From positions 1-41,530 of the forward strand of contig DXVF01000015.1 of NCBI GenBank assembly GCA_019417465.1: a stretch of 41,530 nucleotides of DNA, given 5' to 3'. Position numbers and translations under genes: made by a program. Shown in pieces: positions 32,484 through 41,266 of this stretch. The DNA is from Clostridiales bacterium. GTDB lineage: Bacteria > Bacillota > Clostridia > TANB77 > CAG-508. How positions within the stretch are numbered: the first letter of the stretch is position 1; each line of letters starts with the position of its first letter. The notes beneath the pieces are model-generated. The model saw only the letters and a list, made by a program, of their open reading frames with translations, ran no database searches and was not told the DNA's origin.

Positions 32484-33705
32484 ATGATAACCCAAAAAAT
32501 AATATTCAATTTATTAGCTTTTACTTTATTTATCATTGTATTTTTTAAAATGATAAAAAAGAATGACACTACATATATAGATATATTAGTATTACAATTT
32601 ATAGGAATAGCAGTCAATTTTATAGAGTTAATATCAGACATAAAGTTTCCTATAATAATAAAAATATTATTATATATTTTATGTGTAATTATTCCAGGAA
32701 TTGTTTTAATTTTAGAAAAGAAAAATATATTATTTCCAGAGTTATTAAATTTAATTATAGCTAAATATTATTTAAAGCAAAATAATCTGGAGCAAGCTAA
32801 AAAATATATGCTAAAATTAATAGATAAATATCCAAATACCTATTTAGGACATAAAATGCTTGCCGAAATATATGAAGAGGAAGGTAAACTTACAAATGCG
32901 ATAGATGAATATGTAAGAGCAATAGAAATTAATACAAAAGATTATAATTCATATTATAAGATATCAGTATTACTTCAGAAGCTAAATAATAATGATGCTG
33001 CTATTAATATGCTTAATGATTTATTAAAAAAGAAACCAGATTATTTAGAAGCAAGTATGCTATTAGGAGATATTTTATATGATGAAGAAAGATTTAAAGA
33101 GGCGACTATTGTTTATACAGAAGCTTTAAAATATAATCCTACAAATTATGATATATATTATAACCTTGGAATGGTTTATACAAGATTAAATGATTTTCAA
33201 AAGGCAAAAGAATATTATCAAATTGCAGCAGAAATTAATAGTATGTTATATAATGCAAAATTCAATTTAGCACAAATATCTATGATATATGGAGACTTGC
33301 GGAGAAGCGGAAAACTATTTTATGGAATGTTTAGCTAAAGAGGATATAGAAGCAGGTTCTTATTATTATTTAGCACAGATTAATATGTTACGAGGAGAAA
33401 GGCTAAAAGCTATTAATTACATTAATGTGGCAATAGAATTAGATAGTAATATATATAAAGAAATAGAAGGACAAGCTATATTTTTACCTATAATAAAAAA
33501 TATAAAGGCACCAAATTTAAATGATACTTTAAGTATCAAAGTAGTAAATAAATTAAACAAAAAAGAAAAATTAACACAAAAACATTTAAAAGATACATAT
33601 TGTTTAGTAAATAAATTAAATAATAATGACATGAAAATGATTAAAAATATTAAGAAAAATGTAGAGATTAATAAAGAAGAACAAATAGAAAAAGAAGAAA
33701 AATAA
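32484..33705 (+). CDS. Membrane-anchored TPR protein (+1 shift at CGG)
   Basis: Three N-terminal membrane segments (about residues 5-25, 33-52 and 58-80) are followed by tandem tetratricopeptide repeats (YLKQNNLEQAKKYMLKLIDK, AEIYEEEGKLTNAIDEYVRA, YNLGMVYTRLNDFQKAKEYY). At 33300-33302 TTG-CGG is read Leu-(C)-Gly, giving GDLGEAENYFMECLAKEDIE; Gly at this place is the usual turn residue of a TPR, and the repeat continues in register. A lysine-rich tail ends the 406-residue protein. It starts 11 bases after ppa, with AGAGG upstream. It is probably a scaffold for cell-envelope proteins; the exact role is unknown. Confidence 0.85.
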
Positions 33706-33762
33706 ATGTGATAAATTTCTAAAAACAGAATATATTCATATTAAGTTTAATATGAAAGGAAT

Positions 33763-34659
33763 GTGTTAATATTGGAAAAACAAGTATCTGTTATAGGTGG
33801 AGATTTAAGAATTGTTTATCTTGTACAAATGCTAGTGGAAGATGGATTTAATGTATATACATATGGATTAGAAAAAGCAGAAAATTTGCAAGAATTAAAA
33901 AATGTTTTTATTTGTAAAAATGAAGAAGAGTGTATAAAAAAGAGCAAGTTAGTTATTAGCTCTATACCATTTTGTAAAGATGAGGGATTTATAAAAGCAC
34001 CTTTTAGTAATAAAGATATTTTAATAGACAATGTTACAAAATGGTTAAATAATAAAGTTTTTGTAGCTGGAAGTATACCAAAAGAGTTTTATAAATTACA
34101 AAAAGAAATTAATTTAAAAGTTATTGATTTAATTGAATGTGAAGAACTTGCTATTTTAAATAGTATATCAACAGCAGAAGGTGCAATTCAAATAGCAATG
34201 GAAGAAACAAATTTCACTTTGCATGGTAGTGATATTTTAATATTAGGATTTGGAAGAATTGGAAAAGTGCTTGCTAAAATGCTTCAAGGGATTGGAGCTA
34301 ATGTCTATTGTGAGGCTAGAAAGAATGAAGACTTAGCTTGGATAAAAACATATGGCTATAAAGAAGTACCACTTTCAAAACTAGATGAGAACTTATCAAA
34401 TAAGGATATTATAATAAATACGATACCAAGTATTGTGTTAGATGAAAATAGATTAAAATTATTAGATAAAAATAGTTTGATCATGGATTTAGCATCTAAA
34501 CCAGGAGGTGTAGATCAGCTAGCAGCTGCAAAGCAAGGAATAAAAGTTATATGGGCTTTAGCACTTCCTGGTAAAGTAGCACCATATAGTGCAGCAAAAT
34601 GTATTAAACAAACTATATATAATGAGATTAAAGATAAAAATACCTTTTTTGAAATATAA
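33763..34659 (+). CDS. dpaA: Dipicolinate synthase subunit A-like
   Basis: DpaA with DpaB makes dipicolinic acid for spore cores. The 298-residue protein begins VSVIGGDLRIVYLVQMLVED, has the NAD(P)-binding LILGFGRIGKVLAKMLQGIG, and DLASKPGGVDQLAAAKQGIK and PGKVAPYSAAKCIKQTI near the end, all typical of SpoVFA. No dpaB follows, which is known in some clostridia. The start is uncertain: a GTG at 33763 lies very close to GAAAGGA and a TTG at 33772 a little far. It implies a spore-forming host. Confidence 0.87.
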   Translation: MLILEKQVSVIGGDLRIVYLVQMLVEDGFNVYTYGLEKAENLQELKNVFICKNEEECIKKSKLVISSIPFCKDEGFIKAPFSNKDILIDNVTKWLNNKVFVAGSIPKEFYKLQKEINLKVIDLIECEELAILNSISTAEGAIQIAMEETNFTLHGSDILILGFGRIGKVLAKMLQGIGANVYCEARKNEDLAWIKTYGYKEVPLSKLDENLSNKDIIINTIPSIVLDENRLKLLDKNSLIMDLASKPGGVDQLAAAKQGIKVIWALALPGKVAPYSAAKCIKQTIYNEIKDKNTFFEI

Positions 34660-34685
34660 GGTATTTAAGGAAAGAGGAGTTAAAA

Positions 34686-35468
34686 ATGAATGAAATACAA
34701 GCATTAATATTAGGAATAGTACAAGGGCTTACAGAACTTTTGCCAATATCAAGTTCTGCCCATTTGGCAATTATACCATGGATATTTGATTGGGAGGTGC
34801 CAGAAGCTTTTGATGTAGCTTTACATTTTGGTACATTATTAGCTATAGGAATATTTTTCTTTAAAGATTGGATAGAGTTAATAAAAGGTGGTTTTAAAAA
34901 GGTTATAAAAAAAGAAGATTCTACAGAAGGAAGAATGTTCTGGTATATAGTACTTGCTACAATTCCTGGTGGAATAATAGGATTTTTACTAGACCATTTT
35001 GTAGGAGATAAATTAACAACTCCATTAATAATAGCAATTGCATTAATAATCATGGGTATAATTTTATATTTTGTAGATAAAAATGCAAAAGCTACTACAG
35101 ACTATGAGCATATGTCATTAAAACAAACTTTTCTAATAGGTTTAGCACAAAGTTTAGCTTTTATTCCAGGAGTTTCAAGGTCTGGTGTAACTATGACAAC
35201 AGCAAGATTATTAAAAGTAGATAGAACATCTGCTGCTAAATATTCATTTATGTTATCTGCTCCAATAGTCTTAGCTGCAACAATATTTAAAATAAAAGAT
35301 TTTGTATTTAATGTACCATTTTTTATTGGTGTAATATCAAGCTTTATAGTTGGTATTTTGGTAATTAAATATTTATTAAAATACTTACAAAAAGGTAGTT
35401 TTAAGGGATTTGCCATATATAGAGTAATAGCTGGAGTAATTATTATAGCTTTAACTTTTATAAAATAA
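34686..35468 (+). CDS. uppP: Undecaprenyl-diphosphatase (BacA family)
   Basis: Recycles the lipid carrier of cell-wall synthesis. The 260-residue polytopic membrane protein has GIVQGLTELLPISSSAHL near its start and FIPGVSRSGVTMTTARLL in the second half, the two catalytic motifs. AAGAGGAG precedes the ATG. It follows dpaA by 26 bases. Confidence 0.94.
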   Translation: MNEIQALILGIVQGLTELLPISSSAHLAIIPWIFDWEVPEAFDVALHFGTLLAIGIFFFKDWIELIKGGFKKVIKKEDSTEGRMFWYIVLATIPGGIIGFLLDHFVGDKLTTPLIIAIALIIMGIILYFVDKNAKATTDYEHMSLKQTFLIGLAQSLAFIPGVSRSGVTMTTARLLKVDRTSAAKYSFMLSAPIVLAATIFKIKDFVFNVPFFIGVISSFIVGILVIKYLLKYLQKGSFKGFAIYRVIAGVIIIALTFIK

Positions 35469-35480
35469 GGAGGAAAAGTT

Positions 35481-35639
35481 ATGTTTAAGAAGGAAAATTT
35501 AATTAAACTATTAATTGGATTAGTAGTATTACTTATATTAGGTGCTATTACTGTTGCTTTAGTTTTAGATCCAAATGCAGGATTTATAAAAAAAGAGTCA
35601 AATAATAATATAATGTATTCAAATGATGCTGTTTATTAG
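35481..35639 (+). CDS. Small single-pass membrane protein, 52 aa
   Basis: AAGGAGG lies eight bases upstream of the ATG. The sequence has one N-terminal membrane helix (LLIGLVVLLILGAITVALVL) and a short external Asn-rich tail. It follows uppP by 12 bases and ends before a terminator, so the two are co-transcribed. It may be a small partner of UppP; function unknown. Confidence 0.65.
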   Translation: MFKKENLIKLLIGLVVLLILGAITVALVLDPNAGFIKKESNNNIMYSNDAVY

Positions 35640-35649
35640 CATAAATATG

Positions 35650-35692
35650 TGAAGGTTGCCTATAATATGTGTATAATTAGGTAATCTTTATT
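35650..35692 (+). terminator. Terminator after the small membrane protein
   Basis: AGGTTGCCTA pairs with TAGGTAATCT (one G-U) across an AT-rich loop, followed by TTATTT. Moderate quality. Confidence 0.5.
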
Positions 35693-35758
35693 TATATAAT
35701 AGGAAAGTTTTCCAAACTTTCGATTATATAAAAAATTAATAAGTAAGAGGAGAAACAA

Positions 35759-36673
35759 ATGAATATAGGAATAGATTTAGGTGGAAGTCACATAGGTGTT
35801 GGTATTGTAAATGATGAAGGAAATATAGTTTGTAAAAAAGATACAGATATATTGATTGAAAAAGTAGAAGATATTCAAAACTTTATAATAAAAACTATAA
35901 TAAATAGTATTAAAGATTTATTAGATAAAAATGAAATAACTTTAGAAAATATACAATTAATTGGAATTGGAACACCAGGTGAACCAAAAGATGGTGTTAT
36001 AAAAAGAATAGTAAACTTAGGAATTAAGGATTTTGATATTGTAGAAAAACTAAAAAATGAATTACAATATGAAAATATAATTATAAAAAATGACGGAAAA
36101 TGTGCAGCAATAGCAGAAAAAATGTATGGGAGTATGAGAAATTATGAAGATTCAGTATTTTTATGCCTGGGGACAGGTATAGGTGGAGCTGCATTCCTTA
36201 ATAATAAATTGTTAAAACCTAAAAAACATTCAGGATTTGAGTTTGGTCATATGATTATAGAAAAAAATGGTAACTTATGTAAATGTGGTAATAGAGGATG
36301 TTTTGAAACATATTGCTCAATGAAAAGATTAAAGGAAAAAATAAACAAAGAAATAATAGAAGAAAATATGAAATTTAGAGATTTACTAAAGTTTTTAAAA
36401 GATAATAAGAAAAATGAAAAGTTACAAGAAATATTTAAAGAATATATTAATGATTTAACAATTGGGTTATCTAATATAACTAATTTATTAGAACCAGAAT
36501 GTATAACAATAGGAGGAGGTTTTGTTCATTTTAAAGATGTTTTATGGACAGAATTAGTATCAGAATTTGAAAAAGCAAAATATTTATTTAATAAAGAAAA
36601 TATCCCAGTACTAAACTTGGCAGAGCTTGGTAATGATGCAGGAATAATTGGGGCAAGCATTGACATAAATTGA
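35759..36673 (+). CDS. ROK-family sugar kinase, probably glucokinase
   Basis: Phosphorylates a hexose, most likely glucose. The 304-residue protein has the ATP-binding GIDLGGSHIGVGIVNDEGNI, IGIGTPGEPKDG, FLCLGTGIGGAAFLN and the ROK zinc site FGHMIIEKNGNLCKCGNRGC. AGAGGAG precedes the ATG. The -35 box of the next gene overlaps its last codons. Confidence 0.85.
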   Translation: MNIGIDLGGSHIGVGIVNDEGNIVCKKDTDILIEKVEDIQNFIIKTIINSIKDLLDKNEITLENIQLIGIGTPGEPKDGVIKRIVNLGIKDFDIVEKLKNELQYENIIIKNDGKCAAIAEKMYGSMRNYEDSVFLCLGTGIGGAAFLNNKLLKPKKHSGFEFGHMIIEKNGNLCKCGNRGCFETYCSMKRLKEKINKEIIEENMKFRDLLKFLKDNKKNEKLQEIFKEYINDLTIGLSNITNLLEPECITIGGGFVHFKDVLWTELVSEFEKAKYLFNKENIPVLNLAELGNDAGIIGASIDIN

Positions 36674-36688
36674 AATTAGTTGTATAAT
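36660..36688 (+). promoter_or_regulatory. Promoter of the RNase J gene
   Basis: TTGACA, 17 bases, TATAAT, a consensus promoter. The -35 box lies in the end of the upstream kinase gene. Confidence 0.8.
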
Positions 36689-36690
36689 AG

Positions 36691-36990
36691 TACCATTGAT
36701 TACCAATAATGGTAAAGAAGAGATTTAAATTTATATATTTCTATTTATAAGGTGTGTATAAATAGAATAATATTGTAAAAATGAGTTCGGTATTTATAAA
36801 AATTTAAGTTTTAATAAAATTGAGCTAATCTAGTTAGCATATGGTAGTGCAGCAAGCGGAATTTTATGTGCAAGGCCATATTCTAATTTTAGTTTGTGAT
36901 GCAATAATTTTAGATAATAGCCAAAGAAGAGTTTATAATATAAATTTGTTTTAGAAGTATATAAATTTAAACAAATTTAAAGAAGAAGGA
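36691..36990 (+). promoter_or_regulatory. Long structured leader of the RNase J gene
   Basis: About 310 bases separate the promoter from rnj. The leader shows ACCATT/AATGGT at its 5' end, a perfect 11-pair hairpin TTCTATTTATA/TATAAATAGAA (36739-36767), and a less AT-rich element with ATATGG/CCATAT and TGCA/TGCA (36839-36881). No known riboswitch is recognised. A structured 5' region would fit RNase J controlling its own mRNA. Confidence 0.55.
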
Positions 36991-37003
36991 GATAAAAACA
37001 AAT

Positions 37004-38857
37004 ATGACAGAAAATTTAAAAAGTAAAGAAAGGATTAAAGAAGAAAAGGAAAATGAAAAATTAGTAGTTCCAAAAAGAGAAAGAGGGTACAAAAATAATA
37101 GGAATACTAAACAAAAAAAAGAAGGAGAAAAAACGGAGAGAAAACCAAGAAATAATAGAAGAGTAAAAAGCGAAAATAAATCTAATGATTTTGAATTTAA
37201 AAAGCCAAACTTAAAAATTATTCCTTTAGGAGGATTAGAGGAAATCGGAAAAAACATTACTGTTTTTGAATATGATAATGAAATAGTTTTAGTAGATTGT
37301 GGACTTGAGTTTCCAGAAGATAATATGCTTGGTGTAGATTTAGTAATACCAGATGTAACATATTTAGAAAAAAATAAAGATAAAATAAAAGGATTGGTAA
37401 TTACTCATGGTCATGAAGATCATATAGGTTCTATACCATATGTATTAAAACAAGTTGATATGCCAATATATGCAACAAAATTAACAGTAGGATTAATAAA
37501 AAATAAACTAGAAGAACACAAATTATTAAGAAAAACAAAATTAAAAGTAGTAGAGCAAGGACAAACTGTTAATTTTGGAAAAATCAAAGTAGAATTTATT
37601 AGAAGTTCACATAGTATTCCTGATTCTGTAATGCTTGCAATATATACACCAGTAGGAACTGTATTACATACAGGTGACTTTAAAATAGATTATACACCTA
37701 TTGATGATCAATTAATGGATTTTGGAAGAATTGCAGAAATTGGAAATCAAGGAGTTTTAGCTCTTATGTCAGATAGTACAAATGCAGAAAGAAAAGGATA
37801 TACAATGTCCGAGAGTTCTGTTGGTGAAGTATTTGATAAATTATTTTTAAACTGCCCCAAAAGAATTGTTGTTGCAACCTTTGCATCAAATGTGCATAGA
37901 GTTCAACAAATAGTAAATTCTGCAGTTAAATATAAAAGAAAAGTTGCTGTATGTGGTAGAAGTATGATTAATATGATAGAAACAGCAAGAGGTTTAGGGT
38001 ATATTAAAGTACCAGAAAATGTTTTTATTGATATTGATATGATAAAAAATTATACAGATGATCAATTAGTTATTTTGACAACAGGTAGTCAAGGTGAGGC
38101 TATGTCTGCTTTAACAAGAATGGCTTCAGGTGATCATAGAAAAGTGGTAATTACTCCAAATGATAAGATTATAATTTCTGCAACACCAATACCAGGAAAT
38201 GAAAAATTAGTTTCAAAAGTAATAGATGATTTAATGAAAATTGGTGCAGAAGTTGTATATAGTTCATTAGAAGCGATTCACGTTTCTGGACATGCATGCC
38301 AAGAAGAACAAAAATTAATTTTTTCACTTGTAAGACCAAAATATTTTATACCTGTACATGGTGAATATAGACAATTAATAGCACATTCAGAAACAGCTAA
38401 AAAAATGGGAATACCATCAGAAAATATATTTATGATGAAAAATGGTAGAGTACTTGAATTAAATGAAAATGAAGCAAAATTAACAACTTCAGTACCATGT
38501 GGAAAAATATTAGTTGATGGACTTGGTGTTGGAGATGTTGGAAATATTGTTCTTCGTGATAGACAACATTTATCACAAGATGGATTAATAATTATAGTAA
38601 TGACAATGGATTCTGCCTCAGGTGAAATTGTTTCAGGACCAGATGTTATATCAAGAGGATTTGTATACGTAAGAGAATCTGAGAATTTAATGGATGATGT
38701 AAAAAGAGTAATTAGAGAAGAAGTTCAAAGATGTGAAGAAAATAAAATTACAGATTGGTCAACAATAAAATCTACATTAAAAGATAACTTAAGAGACTAT
38801 ATTTTCCAAAAAACGAAAAGGAACCCAATGATTTTACCAATAATTATGGAAGTGTAG
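37004..38857 (+). CDS. rnj: Ribonuclease J
   Basis: A 5' exonuclease and endonuclease of RNA turnover. The 617-residue protein has a beta-CASP metallo-lactamase core starting KIIPLGGLEEIGKNITVFEY, the zinc motif THGHEDHIGSIPY, HTGDFKIDYTP, SDSTNAERKGYT and VSGHACQEEQKL. The first about 65 residues are an unusual Lys/Arg/Asn-rich extension that may bind RNA. AGAAGGAG precedes the ATG. Confidence 0.94.
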   Translation: MTENLKSKERIKEEKENEKLVVPKRERGYKNNRNTKQKKEGEKTERKPRNNRRVKSENKSNDFEFKKPNLKIIPLGGLEEIGKNITVFEYDNEIVLVDCGLEFPEDNMLGVDLVIPDVTYLEKNKDKIKGLVITHGHEDHIGSIPYVLKQVDMPIYATKLTVGLIKNKLEEHKLLRKTKLKVVEQGQTVNFGKIKVEFIRSSHSIPDSVMLAIYTPVGTVLHTGDFKIDYTPIDDQLMDFGRIAEIGNQGVLALMSDSTNAERKGYTMSESSVGEVFDKLFLNCPKRIVVATFASNVHRVQQIVNSAVKYKRKVAVCGRSMINMIETARGLGYIKVPENVFIDIDMIKNYTDDQLVILTTGSQGEAMSALTRMASGDHRKVVITPNDKIIISATPIPGNEKLVSKVIDDLMKIGAEVVYSSLEAIHVSGHACQEEQKLIFSLVRPKYFIPVHGEYRQLIAHSETAKKMGIPSENIFMMKNGRVLELNENEAKLTTSVPCGKILVDGLGVGDVGNIVLRDRQHLSQDGLIIIVMTMDSASGEIVSGPDVISRGFVYVRESENLMDDVKRVIREEVQRCEENKITDWSTIKSTLKDNLRDYIFQKTKRNPMILPIIMEV

Positions 38858-38860
38858 CGG

Positions 38861-38885
38861 AAAGGCTTGAAATATAGCCTTTTTT
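38861..38885 (+). terminator. Terminator of rnj
   Basis: AAAGGCT-TGAAATAT-AGCCTTT followed by TTT, right after the stop codon. Confidence 0.75.
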
Positions 38886-39007
38886 GAATTTGAGTGTGTG
38901 TCTTTGGTATAATTTGGTTATACCCCACGATGTTTTAAGAGGTTTTTAGAGCAAAAATTATTGTGAAAGAAATATAATTTTAATTTACAAAAAATTGTTT
39001 TGTTTAC

Positions 39008-39036
39008 TTGTGTTTTAAGTTCAAATGTAGTATAGT
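39008..39036 (+). promoter_or_regulatory. Toxin mRNA promoter
   Basis: TTGTGT, 17 bases, TATAGT. Transcription would start near 39043, at the beginning of the ATAGGAAATGA repeat. Confidence 0.55.
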
Positions 39037-39111
39037 AATACCCATAGGAAATGATGAAAAGCAGATGTGGTTTTGCTACCTGATTTACGAATCTTCGTAG
39101 GAAGGGTGGTG

Positions 39112-39231
39112 ATGTTTATGGTTAAAGTAATACTATTTTATATAATATTGCTAATGTTATCTTTAACATTAAACGTTGCCTTGACAGCAGTTCTATATAA
39201 GAACTGGGTTGATAAGCAACTACATAAATAA
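39112..39231 (+). CDS. Type I toxin candidate, 39-aa membrane peptide (Fst/par-like)
   Basis: AAGGGTGG precedes an ATG that opens a peptide with one hydrophobic helix (VKVILFYIILLMLSLTLNVA) and a charged tail YKNWVDKQLHK, the build of Fst-like toxins that damage membranes. A 5' hairpin (TACGAA-TC-TTCGTA) lies just upstream of the ribosome site and may restrain translation, as in par. A convergent antisense RNA and a shared terminator complete the picture. Sequence identity to Fst is low, so the family link is by architecture. Confidence 0.7.
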   Translation: MFMVKVILFYIILLMLSLTLNVALTAVLYKNWVDKQLHK

Positions 39232-39318
39232 AAAAGACTCACATCTGTAACTTTGACGAGTTGATGTGAGTTTTCATATATTCTCGGCAAAACCACGTTT
39301 GTGGATTTGTCATTTCCT
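39232..39318 (-). ncRNA. Antisense RNA, antitoxin candidate
   Basis: Begins after a strong minus-strand promoter and ends at the bidirectional terminator inside the toxin mRNA 3' region. It contains a CCAC-GTTT-GTGG hairpin whose CAAATCCAC side can pair with GTGGTTTTG in the toxin mRNA leader, a likely first contact. Confidence 0.65.
39236..39275. terminator. Bidirectional terminator of the toxin-antitoxin locus
   Basis: ACTCACATC and GATGTGAGT form a perfect nine-pair stem. T-runs flank it on both strands (TTTT on plus, CTTTTTTA on minus). Confidence 0.75.
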
Positions 39319-39324
39319 ATATTT

Positions 39325-39354
39325 ATTATAATCTATTTATGAGTAAAAAGTCAA
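39325..39354 (-). promoter_or_regulatory. Antisense RNA promoter
   Basis: On the minus strand TTGACT (39354-39349), 18 bases, TATAAT (39330-39325). It is closer to consensus than the toxin promoter, as expected for an excess of antitoxin RNA. Confidence 0.7.
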
Positions 39355-39594
39355 TAAGTATGAAAAATTTCAACAATTGTTATTAGTATAAAAATTACAT
39401 TCTAGTTATACTTTGATTATACCGCATTAGTTTCGAGTAAGTTTCAATGAATTAGAAAATGTGGATGACTAGAGAAATAAGGAAAATGGAGATTATAAAT
39501 AGAATACAAAAAATAGGCAAAAATTGTCCTATGATAATACCAATTATAATGAAGTTTAATATATAAAAAGAGATATAAAAGGAGAGAGGTTTAT

Positions 39595-41241
39595 ATGGAT
39601 TATAGAGAGTTAGCAGATTTAATATATCCAAATGCAAAAGATATTTCATATTATGAAGAAAAATATCCAAGAAGAAATTTAGAAGAAGGAGCGGTAGTTA
39701 CAAGATATGCACCAAGTCCAACAGGATTTGTACATATAGGAGGTATTTTTCAAGCTTTAATAGCGAAGATGATTACTAAAAAGACAAAAGGTGTATTCTT
39801 TTTAAGAGTGGAAGATACAGACCAAAAAAGAGAAGTAGAAAATGGAATAGCAGATATTGTTTCTTCTCTAAAGAGTTTTGATATTGAGATTGATGAAGGA
39901 ATGATTAATCAAACAGAAGAAAAAGGAGAATATGGTCCATATAAACAATCTTTAAGAAAAGATATTTATCAAGCTTATGCAAAATTTCTAATTAGCCAGG
40001 GAAAAGCATATCCTTGTTTTGCAAGTAGCGAAGAACTAGATGAAATGAGAAAAAAACAAGAAGCAGCAAAAGTAAGAACAGGATATTATGGTGTATGGGC
40101 TAAATATAGAAATCTATCAGTAGATGAAGCAATTGCAAAAATAAAAAATGGAGAAAAATATATTATACGTTTAAAATCTCCGGGAAATGAAGAAAAGAAG
40201 ATAAAACATCATGATGTAATAAAAGGAAATATCGATTTTCCAGAAAATGACCAAGATATAGTTATAATAAAATCAGATGGACTTCCAACATACCATTTTG
40301 CTCATGCAGTAGATGATCACTTAATGGGAACAACTATGGTAATAAGAGGAGATGAATGGCTTTCTTCTGTTCCACTTCATTTGCAATTATTCTATATGTT
40401 AGGGTTTAAAGCTCCAAAATATGCTCATATTCCTACAATTATGAAAATGGATGGAGGTTCTAAGAGAAAATTAAGTAAAAGAAAAGACCCAGAGGCAGCA
40501 GTTGGATATTATAAGGAACAAGGTATTCCAAAGGAAGCTGTGATTGAATACTTAATTAATATAGCTAATTCAAATTTTGAAATTTGGAGAAAACAAAATC
40601 CAGAGAAGTCTATAGATGAGTTTGATTTTAAAATTAATAAAATGGGTGTTAGTGGAGCTCTATTTGATATGGTAAAAATGTTAGATGTATCAAAAAATGT
40701 TATATCTAAATATTCTGCTGAATATATTTATGAAAATGTAAATAGTTGGGCAGAAGTATATGATACTGAGCTTGCAAAAATGCTTGAAGATAAAGATTAT
40801 GCATTAAAGGTATTTGGAATAGAAAGAGGAAATACAAAGCCAAGAAAAGATATTTCAAAATGGTCTGATATAAAGGAAAATATTATTTATATGTATGATG
40901 ACAAATTTGATAACAATATAGAATATTCATTTGGAAAAATTTCAGATTTAAATGAAGTTTCTAAAATAGTAAAATTATACATAGAAAAATATTATGATGA
41001 GTCAGATGATAAACAAATGTGGTTTAATAAAATTAAAGATTTAGCAGAAAAATTGGGATATGCAAGAGAAGTAAAAGAATATAAGCAAGAACCAGAAAAA
41101 TGGCCTGGTCATGTGGGTGATATTAGTACAGTTCTTAGAGTGTCCTTAACTGGAAGGCAAAATACACCAGATTTATATGAGATAATGCAGGTTCTAGGGA
41201 AAGATAGAGTTGTAGAGAGATTAAATAAATTGGTAAAATAA
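39595..41241 (+). CDS. gltX: Glutamyl-tRNA synthetase
   Basis: Charges tRNA-Glu (and often tRNA-Gln in Firmicutes). The 548-residue class I enzyme has RYAPSPTGFVHIGG for the HIGH box, VEDTDQKREVENG, and KLSKRKDPEA for the KMSKS loop. The C-terminal part with GHVGDISTVLRVSLTGRQNT fits the anticodon-binding domain. AAGGAGAGAGG precedes the ATG. Slightly longer than the commonest bacterial forms. Confidence 0.93.
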   Translation: MDYRELADLIYPNAKDISYYEEKYPRRNLEEGAVVTRYAPSPTGFVHIGGIFQALIAKMITKKTKGVFFLRVEDTDQKREVENGIADIVSSLKSFDIEIDEGMINQTEEKGEYGPYKQSLRKDIYQAYAKFLISQGKAYPCFASSEELDEMRKKQEAAKVRTGYYGVWAKYRNLSVDEAIAKIKNGEKYIIRLKSPGNEEKKIKHHDVIKGNIDFPENDQDIVIIKSDGLPTYHFAHAVDDHLMGTTMVIRGDEWLSSVPLHLQLFYMLGFKAPKYAHIPTIMKMDGGSKRKLSKRKDPEAAVGYYKEQGIPKEAVIEYLINIANSNFEIWRKQNPEKSIDEFDFKINKMGVSGALFDMVKMLDVSKNVISKYSAEYIYENVNSWAEVYDTELAKMLEDKDYALKVFGIERGNTKPRKDISKWSDIKENIIYMYDDKFDNNIEYSFGKISDLNEVSKIVKLYIEKYYDESDDKQMWFNKIKDLAEKLGYAREVKEYKQEPEKWPGHVGDISTVLRVSLTGRQNTPDLYEIMQVLGKDRVVERLNKLVK

Positions 41242-41266
41242 TAATTATTAAAATATATTTAGAATG

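Larger units (their letters stand above)
39044..39320. repeat. Inverted repeats bracketing the toxin gene
   Basis: ATAGGAAATGA...GTGGTTTTGC is present at 39044-39076 and, reversed, at 39320-39287. The two convergent transcripts therefore begin with nearly the same sequence. A short TGTGG.TTTG direct match also lies within, allowing pairing between the RNAs. Confidence 0.7.

Noticed and set aside
3642..33302. Classical +1 slippage of the P-site tRNA
   Set aside because: Codons before CGG differ at every kind of site, and tRNAs for TGG, ATG, AAG or TAC could not re-pair after moving one base. No common Shine-Dalgarno-like stimulator is seen.
2844..33705. The split genes as ordinary pseudogenes
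   Set aside because: Twelve breaks share one sequence, one direction and one size, and the downstream halves are intact to the natural end, including accD and all essential phage late genes. Random decay would give varied lesions and stop codons.
2844..33705. Sequencing or assembly indels
   Set aside because: The sites are not homopolymers, CGG out of frame is never accompanied by a break, and the signal tracks reading frame on both strands, which a base caller cannot know. Read-level inspection would still be worthwhile.
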